Below are positions 1 to 7,105 of a DNA stretch of 12,825 nt, one piece after another. Every line of letters starts with the position of its first letter. Position 1 is the first letter of the stretch. The stretch is taken from the NCBI GenBank assembly GCA_026770595.1, contig MU634371.1, positions 1 to 12,825 on the forward strand. Direction: 5' to 3'. The notes beneath the pieces were generated by a model, which was given only the letters and a program-made list of their open reading frames with translations, did not search any database and was not told the origin of the DNA. The DNA comes from Ochromonadaceae sp. CCMP2298. Taxonomy: Eukaryota > Sar > Synurophyceae > Ochromonadales > Ochromonadaceae. The position numbers were made by a program, and so were the translations under genes.

Positions 1-358
1 GCGCTTTTGGCAGGCAAAAAAACGAATAACCCTTTACCTCAGAGGCTGGAGTTTTGACTACCGCTCGGCAGGTGAGCGGATTCACGATGAAAATGGCTGC
101 CTCTTCTTTTACCGGCACATTTTCCCAGGTTCCCAGCTTTGTGGTCCCTTTTTACCTTCCGCCGAGAATGAGAATGGGCAATTACTCGTACCGGTACCGG
201 TAAGCTAGTATGATTGGATATAAATTACCACACTGTACTAATAATTGTTTCCTAACAAATCCTAAATTATACAAAGTATACAGTGAGAACGCACTCTATA
301 CATTCTGTTTCCTGTGTCCTGTGCCAAGTCACGAGTTCAGGATATTGCTTCTGCTGTT
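1..358. other. intergenic / 3' flank of the deacylase gene
   Basis: No gene is supported here. The right part would be the 3' UTR of the minus-strand deacylase, whose stop codon lies at 359-361. A short direct repeat of ACCGGT occurs near 190-201, and the right half becomes AT-rich. No tRNA-like structure or recognisable protein was found in either strand. Confidence 0.5.
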
Positions 359-2124
359 CTATTCCGCGAATGGCGCGATGGTGTTTTCCACTGCTGTTGG
401 CAGGTCCTCTAAGCTGTAACCACCCTCCAGCCTGTATATTATAGTGTTCGGGTATGGGGCAGGGAGAATAGAGTTTAGGGGATGGGTTAGGGTATGGCTT
501 TAGTGTACAGTACAGAACAGGGCAGCAGGGAGAGAGCACTCAGCAGTGGCAGCGGTGGGCACCTTCAAAGTTGGCACAGATCGGCATATAATACATAAAA
601 CATAACACATGACCCTGGACATGGGACATGGGACACAGACGAGCATACCATATAACACGTAAAAAATTACACACGTGTGTCTTACCCGAAGAGTATGGCT
701 GGGCCGAATGCGTCCCTGAGGATCTGAGCCATCTCACCGTAGTCCTGAGACTTTAGCCCCAGCTGCATTTATTAATAGGAAATAGTTAGTTGTATGTAAG
801 AAGTAGTAATGGTAGGCACAAGGTAGCAGGTTGAAAGTGCAAGGAGGTAGAACACTCAACACACTGGCAAGGGTACTAGTCCTGCAGTCCTAGAGTCCCA
901 TAGTCCTGTACCGGTAGGCTCACCTCAGCCGTTTCATCGCTATGAATTGCGTCAAAACCCGCACACACTATGAGAAGATCGGGCCCAAAGTCCTTCAAAA
1001 AGGGCACGGCTTCTTCCACCAGGTGCTTCCTGTACTGCTCCCACGCACACCCCGCCTCCAAAGGAATGTTGAGGATATTCCCATGGTCCCCTCTTTCCTC
1101 CACCTTGCCCCTGCCGCGAGGGAATAACCCATCCTGATGCAGGGAGGAGTACCTAAAAACCCAGCAGATCAGCACAGGGAGTTGAAAGTTGGAGTTGGGA
1201 GGGTGTTATGCTGTGCTCAACCACTATTCTCTGCTCCTTCGTCTACTCGTGCTCCCACTCTCACCCGCTCTCACCTGATGTTCTTATCCGCCTTGACGAG
1301 GTCTGCCACGCCGTTGCCATAGTGCGCGTCGAAGTCCAGGATGCAGACGCGCCCCAGTCCGTGCCTCTGCATCGCGTACCGCGCAGCTGTACATTGCATA
1401 TTGTGTATAGTATAGAGTGCAGAGGAGAAAAGAGTAAAGTAAAGCGCATGCATGTATAGTATATGTGGAGTGGAGGGTATGGAGGTTGGAGGTACGAGAT
1501 AGAAGGTAGAGAAGGTACAAAGTAAGTGGGAAGTGAAGTCAGGAAGGGAAGTCAGGAAGTACACATCAGTGAGCATGAACAGATGAAGTCGGGAAGACAC
1601 TCACCCCCCACGGCGAAGTTGAATATGCAGAAGCCCATTGAGCCGTCGTACTTGGCGTGGTGGCCGGGCGGGCGCGCGAGGGCGAACGCCATCCTCCCCT
1701 GCTGCACCACCGCATCCACGCCGTCCAGCCAGCTGCTCTGCGCCAGCAGCACTGTTTCAAAGCTCCCCTTGGACAGGTACGTGTCAGAGTCCCAAGGATC
1801 TAGCATGCGCGCCCCTCGGCGGGCCAGGTGGAAAACCTGGTCGACGTAGGCGTGGTCGTGGACGTTCTTGATGATCTTCAGGACCTTCGCCCTCTCTTCG
1901 GCGGAGCCGTCGAGAGCGGGGGTCTGGATGTCCACAATGCCTGTCGCTTGAAGCTTCTGCACAGCTATGAGCGTCTCTGACAGTCGCAGCGGTTGCTCGG
2001 GGTGGTACGTCGCACTCCTGTGGTCCATCATCTTCTCGGAGGTGATGACCAGAGGCCGAAGAGCGTCCGCTGCCGCCAGCAGAGAGGCCAGTGCCACGGC
2101 ATTCCAAAGGCGCCACCAAAGCAT
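359..2124 (-). CDS. histone-deacetylase-family lysine deacylase, five exons, N-terminal signal/leader
   Basis: I join exons 2124-1605, 1386-1275, 1152-924, 762-686 and 431-359; all four introns are GT-AG and every phase closes, giving 336 residues. The fold is the arginase/deacetylase family: zinc-dependent hydrolysis of acetyl or acyl-lysine. Visible landmarks are HPEQPLR (41-47), the catalytic pair in PPGHHAKYD (His155/156), zinc ligands Asp193 and His195 in DFDAHYGNG, Asp278 in AGFDAIHSD, and Tyr318 in LEGGYSL, where class II/IV enzymes carry the transition-state Tyr. The second His of the usual HHGNG is Tyr196. The sequence reads most like the plant HDA14 / bacterial-type class II group, not class I. 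Residues 1-21 are strongly hydrophobic and end in ADA, so the product probably enters the secretory route or an organelle and is not an obvious nuclear histone enzyme. Substrate unknown. The exon model is inferred from splice sites and homology, with no transcript data. Confidence 0.88.
432..685 (-). other. deacylase intron 4
   Basis: GTAAG donor at 685-681 and CAG acceptor at 434-432. Removing it joins Phe312-Gly313 to LEGGY. The intron is rich in short quasi-repeats such as GGGTATGG and ATGGGAC. Smaller introns 3 (763-923), 2 (1153-1274) and 1 (1387-1604) have GTGAG donors and AG acceptors. Confidence 0.85.
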
Positions 2125-2138
2125 GCCTCCGTGTGTCG

Positions 2139-2182
2139 TGAATGCGGCTGACCTCTTCAGTGAATGCGGCTGACCTCTTCAG
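2139..2182. repeat. 22-bp tandem duplication next to deacylase start codon
   Basis: Two perfect 22-bp copies (2139-2160 and 2161-2182), beginning TGAATGCGGCTG, lie 15 to 58 bases upstream of the deacylase ATG. The next bases, CGAATG, begin a partial third copy. The repeat probably falls in the 5' UTR or core promoter. Confidence 0.9.
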
Positions 2183-2511
2183 CGAATGATCTCTACGACT
2201 CTGGGGCTGCGCAGCGCCGCGCAGCGCCAGTCCCCGAGTCGCAGATCCCCCCCTTTCCTTGCTCGCGGGCGAAGCAGGAAAGCATCACTGGCAAAATCCA
2301 GGCCATAAATCCACAAACACGCCAGTTCCCAGGTTTTGGTGAAGGGCACTGCCATTCCCCTCCTGATGGGGGGCAGGGCACAAACACAAATTCTAGTCAC
2401 CCCACCACAAACATCGCTAAGGCTCCACCTGGTTGATAGTCTCATCATCAGTGCGTGATTAAGCACCTTACCGCATGATATGATGGTGATCGGAAAGCTT
2501 CTTTATTTTGT

Positions 2512-2597
2512 GAAACGGGAGCAATCTTTGTCGATACTTTCACCTCTTGGCGAAACGGGAGCAATTGTAACCTCTGTTGCATTGTAACGGAAGCAAT
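2512..2597. repeat. three copies of a GAAACGGGAGCAAT-type motif
   Basis: GAAACGGGAGCAAT occurs exactly at 2512-2525 and 2552-2565, and a variant GTAACGGAAGCAAT at 2584-2597, at spacings of 40 and 32 bases. All are in the same orientation, upstream of the deacylase. A factor-binding array is possible but unproven; decayed tandem repeat is the alternative. Confidence 0.75.
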
Positions 2598-2855
2598 TAC
2601 ATTGCGATGCAGAAGATACGGATTTTCCAGCTAGGAGAGCGAGGCCTTGTGCGGGTTCCTGCTGGACATTTATGCGAAGAAGTGTGATTTATTTTAAGGA
2701 ATGTTAATTACTTACGGGATATTCTTTGGTCGACCTTCTGTTTGGTGTAATTTACAAAAAGTTATACCCCCAGGTGTGAATGGATACATCTATACGTTAT
2801 CCTACATTCTGCTACGCTAAACTGCGGCTACTGAGCTAAATGCAACTGCGCTTAT

Positions 2856-2895
2856 GCCTCAGTGCCTCAGTGCGACAGTGCTGCGGTGCTGCGGT
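2856..2895. repeat. 8-bp register repeat
   Basis: Five consecutive 8-mers keep register: GCCTCAGT twice, GCGACAGT once, then GCTGCGGT twice. It looks like a stepwise-diverged short tandem repeat. No function is suggested. Confidence 0.7.
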
Positions 2896-3062
2896 GGGTG
2901 TGCGTCGAGCTCTGCGTGAAATGCCACTGGCGCGGCGGCCTGGTTCTGCCCCTCGTCTTCTGCAGCGACTGTGCTACTGTACTGAGATGGCAGCGCTATG
3001 TGCACCAGTACTAGCCACCGGCACCAGCCTACGGCACCTGCACCGGCACAGGCGATATGCAG

Positions 3063-3650
3063 TTACTGGCCAGGCTGGGAAGCGCCAGGTGCCTGAGACC
3101 CAGTAGGCAGGGGGAAGTACTCAGCCCCCCAATGGAACCGACCGTCCGCTGAAATGCCCGACGCCACGAAGAACTGCTGCAGGGTCAGCGTGAACTTCTT
3201 CCTACAGTCGCCGCCGTCTGTGCGGATCTGCAGCTGCACGCAGATGAAGGTGCCCTGGTCCGGCGGGGGCGCGCGCAGGTAGAAGGGGATATCCTGGATC
3301 ATACGCGGCGGGTACGAGTTGCTCTCCTTGATGGTCGACAGAATGCCGTTCAGCGTCTGCCACGAGATGTCGTTCACATCTGCGTACACGGGCTGCGCCG
3401 CCCGGAGCAGATCTGGATGCGTCTTTTTGTAGAACTGCCTCAGCAGGCCGGCGAAGTCGGGAATGTCAGGGTCGACTGCTGCGGCTGGATTAATGGATGC
3501 TATCTTCGTAGCGAATCTGCTGCTGCGTCGCTCCTTCCTACTGGAAAAGTGCGCCGCAGGCACGCACGTGGCTGGGATGCCTGTGATGCCACCTGTTCTC
3601 CCAAGCACCCTCGTTGGCCCGCGCAGAACTGCAGCAGAGAAGCGATGCAT
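3063..3650 (-). CDS. mitochondrial-type protein with TCAIM N-terminal (DUF4460-like) domain
   Basis: An intronless 195-residue frame. Residues 1-45 are Arg/Ser/Ala-rich with almost no acid (MHRFSAAVLRG...) and end near HFSSRK, a typical mitochondrial presequence with a likely processing site. Residues about 62-165 resemble the DUF4460 domain found at the N-terminus of TCAIM, with the hallmark FYKKTHPDLL, an asparagine-tryptophan stretch DVNDISWQTLNGIL, and a following beta-rich part (FICVQLQIRT) ending in KKFTLTLQQFF. The HPD at 78-80 recalls the J-domain tripeptide. Animal TCAIM is much longer and has a second domain (DUF4461) that is absent here. The C-terminal 25 residues are Pro/Gly/Gln-rich and not conserved-looking. 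Function is not known; a J-like mitochondrial adaptor is only inference. It is divergent with the GTPase gene on the right. Confidence 0.7.
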   Translation of the reverse strand: MHRFSAAVLRGPTRVLGRTGGITGIPATCVPAAHFSSRKERRSSRFATKIASINPAAAVDPDIPDFAGLLRQFYKKTHPDLLRAAQPVYADVNDISWQTLNGILSTIKESNSYPPRMIQDIPFYLRAPPPDQGTFICVQLQIRTDGGDCRKKFTLTLQQFFVASGISADGRFHWGAEYFPLPTGSQAPGASQPGQ

Positions 3651-4569
3651 TGCCGACCACTTTCACGAATCCCCGCTGTAGATCAAAGGATCACGAGCCA
3701 AACGATGCCTTGATCTAATATGGCAGTGTCGTTCGCTCCGCCCCACTGGATGCTCGCCCGACTCTGCCCAAAGCACGGACACGCAGCCTCCGCGAGTCCT
3801 CTGAGCAACGAGGTCGAACTTCTTCCAGCCACTGACCAGACCTGCAAGTCCGACGTGGACGGACTGGTTGCAGACCCAAGGATAGCTTGATTGTGCTGGA
3901 GCCGCGACGGGATCCAGTTCGCAGGATGTTCTCTCAAGAGCAAGCCTGCCCAAATATTTTGGGTGGTGGGTTTTCACTGGAAAAACCGTGGACTTTGTAA
4001 ATTCGTGGAATGCCAAATCCGCCAAAACACCCCCCACACGCGCTCAAACCAAAACAAAAGAATCGCTTTCCAATAACATAGATCGATGTTAAATCTACTT
4101 ATAAGATTCTGTTAGTACTAAAATTGCAATATTGCACATCTAATGAGTTCCATATTCAAATATTTTTGGGGTTTCTTTCCCAGAAAACATTTGTGTTATA
4201 GATTAATATTTTTCTATGGAATACGTTACATGTGCAATACTTCAATTACATTATTCAAATGACCTTAATAATAGATGCGACATCGATTTATTACATCTTA
4301 AAGCGATTCTACTGTTTTGATTTAAGCGCGTTTAGGGGGTGTTTTGGCGGATTTGGCAGTTCACGAATTTACAAAGTCCACGGTTTTCACACAGGCACAT
4401 TTTCGAAAATCACGGATTTGAAAGGTTCTTCACAAGCGTTGACTGCTGTAGCAAGCTGCACAAGCTGCCCCGTTGGACAACCCCAGCAGGAATTTGACGC
4501 GTCCTAGCACTTGTGTAGAGGCGACTCACGCGTACGCGGCACTAGGATCAACTTGGAGCCCAGAAGGCG
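3651..4569. other. divergent intergenic region between TCAIM-like and RAB28 genes
   Basis: No gene supported. Minus-strand open frames at 3663-4037 have no recognisable domain and run into the foldback element. The middle 406 bases are foldback element A; the remaining parts, about 330 bases on the left and 180 on the right, should hold both promoters. No clear TATA box was assigned. Confidence 0.5.
3982..4387. mobile_element. foldback MITE-like element A
   Basis: A 406-bp near-palindrome. The outer 26 bases (3982-4007) are the exact reverse complement of 4362-4387, and 4011-4034 is the exact reverse complement of 4335-4358. An inner pair, ATTGCACAT at 4131 and ATGTGCAAT at 4230, sits in the same register, so the symmetry axis stays at 4184/4185 over about 200 bases per side. 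The termini read AAAACCGTGG/CCACGGTTTT. It has no protein-coding capacity and an AT-rich core. This fits a non-autonomous foldback/MITE element; no clean target-site duplication was found, though TTTTCAC appears near both ends (3971-3977 and 4384-4390). Element B is a relative. Confidence 0.85.
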
Positions 4570-5253
4570 ATGTCAGAACGATCCTGTTCTCTGTCAATTA
4601 TCGGCGACGGCTCAGTTGGCAAGTCCACCATCATCGCAGCTTTCAAATCGGACGGATTCGTCAAAGTTTATAAGCAGACTGTGGGCTGCGATTTTTATGA
4701 GCGCAAGCTCCAGTTGCGCGGAGAAGTCTACGTGTCGCTGAGGGTGTGGGATATCGGCGGACAGAGCATCCACAGCAACAACCTACCCACCTATCTCGGC
4801 CACTCAGGAGCCATCGTGCTCGTCTACGACGTGACGAATCGGGAGTCTTTTGCGAACCTGGACGACTGGCTGTCGAGGGCGCGCAAGCTCTCCTCCACAC
4901 AGTTCATCTACCTACTGGGCAACAAGCTCGACCTCGTGGCGGATCGACAGGTGTCCGCCAAAGAGCATGAGCGGTTCGTTGAGGACAACAAGCTAGCCGG
5001 CGGTCTGTTCGGGTCTGCGAAGACGGGCGAGAACGTGTTGCGGTTGTTCTATCGCGTGGCGGGGGAGGCGGTGGGGGTCAAGCTGACCGAGTACGAGCTC
5101 GCCTTTCACGACAAGGTGCTCACCGCGCACATCACGGCCAACGAGGGCCGAGACGGGGCGCGCAATGAGTGGGCGGACGATATCGAGCGGGAGGATCGCG
5201 AAGCCGAGAGGCGGAAGAACTCTTCCTTTGGCTGCGACTGCTGCCTTTCTTGA
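4570..5253 (+). CDS. RAB28: RAB28-like small GTPase
   Basis: A 227-residue intronless Ras-superfamily GTPase. The P-loop GDGSVGKST is at 12-20, the switch I Thr in YKQTVGCDF near 37, G3 at 60-65, NKLD at 118-121 and SAK at 149-151. G3 reads WDIGGQ, the RAB28 signature, where ordinary Rabs have WDTAGQ. YDVTNRESFANLDDW also matches RAB28. The C-terminus ends in CCLS, a CaaX box with terminal Ser, so single farnesylation is expected as in animal RAB28, in contrast to the double geranylgeranylation of most Rabs. Residues 190-218 are a charged linker rich in Glu/Arg. In animals and nematodes RAB28 works with the BBSome and intraflagellar transport, which would imply a flagellate stage here. All GTP-binding motifs are intact and the catalytic Gln65 is present. 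The start follows an upstream region containing foldback A. Confidence 0.9.
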   Translation: MSERSCSLSIIGDGSVGKSTIIAAFKSDGFVKVYKQTVGCDFYERKLQLRGEVYVSLRVWDIGGQSIHSNNLPTYLGHSGAIVLVYDVTNRESFANLDDWLSRARKLSSTQFIYLLGNKLDLVADRQVSAKEHERFVEDNKLAGGLFGSAKTGENVLRLFYRVAGEAVGVKLTEYELAFHDKVLTAHITANEGRDGARNEWADDIEREDREAERRKNSSFGCDCCLS

Positions 5254-5360
5254 GCTCTGCTGTCATAGGGGGGTGGGGGATGCGGAGAGATGACATGTAG
5301 AGGGGGAGGCGACAGAACACAGCGACGCGAAGACACGGAGAAGCGAAGCTGTGACAATAC

Positions 5361-5420
5361 GGTGATATACAGATATATAGATATAGATATACAGATATAG
5401 AGATATAGAGATATCGAAAT
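5361..5420. repeat. GATATA-type microsatellite
   Basis: An imperfect run of GATATA and GATATAGA words with CAGATA interruptions over about 60 bases, directly downstream of RAB28, likely in or just past the 3' UTR. The minus-strand frame reading Ile/Tyr/Ser through it is a by-product. Confidence 0.85.
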
Positions 5421-5659
5421 ATTCAAACATGTTCATACACCCTTTCATAAGCATATGTTAAGCTCAAATAGAAAAAAGTCTTAGACGTCTCAACATCTGT
5501 CCAGAATTCCATCAAATCGTCTTGTCTCAACACCTCCCTTGTCTCGAATCGTCTCTAGGCCATCTGGCCAATGTTCTCTCAAATCAGAGCGCTCGGTCAT
5601 AACTTGCTGTCATAACGTAGGAAGCTGAAATTAAGCGAGGTCCGACCAAATTTTCTGAG

Positions 5660-6070
5660 GTTCAAGTTCAAAATCTCGCCGAAACAGCCAAACCACCAGC
5701 CAAACACGTCTTTACAGAAACTGCATAATCACTTGTAGGTGCTATACAACGATTTTTGTCCATATTAAAGGTCATCCTAGCACTGCAGCATAAATATTGC
5801 ACATTGTATAAATTATTGTTATCATGCAATATACTGTGTACCCAAGTAAGCGGATTTTTAAATCCTCTCCACAAAAATAAATTTTCTCTAGATATTTCAT
5901 TTTATTACTACTTTAAAAAGTGTGACGTTTTATTGTTACAGTACTAGAATGATGTTTAATATGGGATAAACATTGTTATATTGCATCTAAAAGTGATCCT
6001 TCAATTTCCATTTAGACGCGTTTGGCGGGCGTTTTGGGAAATTGCACCCAAATCTGTGATGAAATTCCGT
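5660..6070. mobile_element. foldback MITE-like element B (diverged relative of A)
   Basis: A degenerate palindrome of about 410 bp with axis near 5862. GCCAAAC at 5699 pairs with GTTTGGC ending 6026, ATCACTT at 5728 with AAGTGAT ending 5997, and CTAG at 5777 with CTAG ending 5947, all within one base of the same axis. It resembles element A: the outer arm word CCAAAACNCCCNCNAAACGCG, then ATCNCTTTNAGATG, and an inner ATTAA(A)GGTCAT followed 25-27 bases later by TATTGCACAT. Ends are approximate because the outermost arms are eroded. No coding capacity. Confidence 0.75.
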
Positions 6071-6220
6071 GGAGTGGCGAAAAGACGGCCAAGCTTCAAA
6101 AGGTGGCCATCTAGTTCCACACACTCTCTTGTTGATGTTGCTCCGTCTTCTCTTGCTGCATGCTGCTTGTTGTCCACCGCTCTTCCCTCTCACAACTTGC
6201 TCGTAACCGATTCCTCAAGC

Positions 6221-6757
6221 ATGGGACCTCCTAAGAGCAAGCCCGCCCCGCCCTCTGGCCGGGCGCTGATGACTCAGCAGCAGAAGAAGGATGCAGACGT
6301 TGCCGGGATAGGTGAGTTTCCCCCGCCCCACGCCCCCCCCCTTCCGCGTTTAAACGTCTCGTTCCCTGTGTATCTCGGATGCCCCCTCTTTTGCCCCCTA
6401 TCCTGCCACCTCCCTCTCTCCCCTCACCTCCCCATCTCTACCCTCGCTCCCGGGCGGCCGCGCTTTTGATCTTCTTACTAGGTGCCAAAGCTGCGTCAAA
6501 GGCAGCGGGCGCTGAGGCTGGCGGGCCCAAGCTAGATAAGGATAAGATCAGGGCAGATGCGGCGGAAGCTCGGTCGATCGCGCAGGGCGGGGTGCCCAAG
6601 AGCATGAAGGGCAAGGCCACGGGCAAGGAAGACCTTTCATTCTTGGGTACGTATTGGTCCTTTAACTCTACATTGTTTTTACTTCTAGGTTAACTTATTT
6701 ATACTCATTTACCCATACATCTCAGACGCGATGGTCGACCCCAAGAAGAAGAAGTAG
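6221..6757 (+). CDS. small Lys/Ala-rich basic protein, three exons
   Basis: Exons 6221-6311, 6482-6646 and 6726-6757 join in frame (phase 1, then phase 1) at GTGAGT...TAG and GTACGT...CAG introns, giving 95 residues. The protein starts MGPPKSKPAPPSGRAL, then a Gln/Lys patch TQQQKKDADVAGIG, an Ala/Lys/Asp-rich segment with LDKDKIRADAAEARS, a KSMKGKATGKEDLSFL stretch, and ends DAMVDPKKKK. It is basic, likely soluble or partly disordered, and the PKKKK tail could act as a nuclear signal. I do not recognise a family. That spliced reading removes stops and gives an uninterrupted frame with clean splice sites supports a real gene. The first intron is extremely pyrimidine-rich. It converges with the RGS gene on the right. 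Confidence 0.75.
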
Positions 6758-7105
6758 ATGATCTATCTTGGCAGTCATACCATTGCACAATTGAGGTGGA
6801 TGTTGTGGATGGTGGAGAAACAGCACTTTTATACTGAAACAACGCCTATATATTCAACTTTTTGTTCATTTAAGTAAAAGGCTGTCGATAAGAGCAGGGC
6901 ATGAAGCGCGCATGCAACTGTGTGCCATCTTCAAACCGATCACCGCCCTCTTTGCAGACATCCAGGACATCCAGAGACTGGCTGTGACAGATCAAAGTAG
7001 GAAGTGACAGTTTCCAGCTCAAAGATAAATGGAGTATTACTTCTTAGATTTGTGTATACATATGCTACAAATTTAACCCATATGCTACAATTCGAAATGC
7101 TGCTG
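6758..7105. other. convergent 3' region between small basic protein and RGS genes
   Basis: No gene supported. This should hold the 3' UTRs of the two converging genes. The right end has two copies of the TATGCTACA motif described separately. Confidence 0.5.
7071..7089 (-). promoter_or_regulatory. two TGTAGCATA motifs in RGS 3' UTR (PUF-site-like)
   Basis: On the RGS sense strand TGTAGCATA occurs at 7089-7081 and 7079-7071, the first 17 bases past the stop codon. It fits the 9-base PUF-protein pattern UGUANNAUA. The DUF1995 gene carries the same motif. The binding role is inference. Confidence 0.45.

Larger units (their letters stand above)
2125..3062. other. intergenic: deacylase upstream region and TCAIM-like 3' flank
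   Basis: No convincing gene. Open frames on either strand look like chance frames with no recognisable domain. The stretch carries several local repeats listed separately: a 22-bp duplication next to the deacylase start, a GAAACGGGAGCAAT-type motif three times, an 8-bp register repeat near 2856, and CACCGGCAC-type repeats around 3010-3055. Promoter elements for the deacylase should be here, but no TATA box or initiator can be assigned with confidence. Confidence 0.5.
5254..6220. other. intergenic: RAB28 3' flank, microsatellite, foldback B, promoter of small basic protein
   Basis: No gene is supported. From left to right it holds a G-rich stretch after the RAB28 stop (5267-5320), a GATATA microsatellite, a plain stretch with repeated GTCTC/GTCTCA words (about 5480-5580), foldback element B, and about 140 bases before the ATG at 6221. 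Confidence 0.5.

Noticed and set aside
432-560. Telomere-like words (GTTTAGGGG, GGTTAGGG) in the deacylase's fourth intron
   Set aside because: Only two or three irregular words in a G-rich intron; no tandem telomere array.
876-924. Reading through the third deacylase intron gives QDYGTLGLQD, similar to exon 4 LGLKSQDYG
   Set aside because: The splice donor and the match of exon 4 to the family make intron removal clear; the similarity stems from short GGACT repeats and is probably chance.
2179-2466. Overlapping open frames on both strands between the deacylase and the TCAIM-like gene
   Set aside because: No domain or homology signal; they overlap each other and the repeat-bearing upstream region.
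2840-3106. 88-residue plus-strand open frame rich in Arg, Cys and His
   Set aside because: It is produced by short tandem repeats and runs into the TCAIM-like gene on the other strand.
3663-4037. 124-residue minus-strand open frame upstream of the TCAIM-like gene
   Set aside because: No recognisable domain, and its start lies inside the arm of foldback A.
5106-5454. Minus-strand frames with Ile/Ser/Tyr repeats downstream of RAB28
   Set aside because: They are translations of the GATATA microsatellite and the antisense of RAB28.
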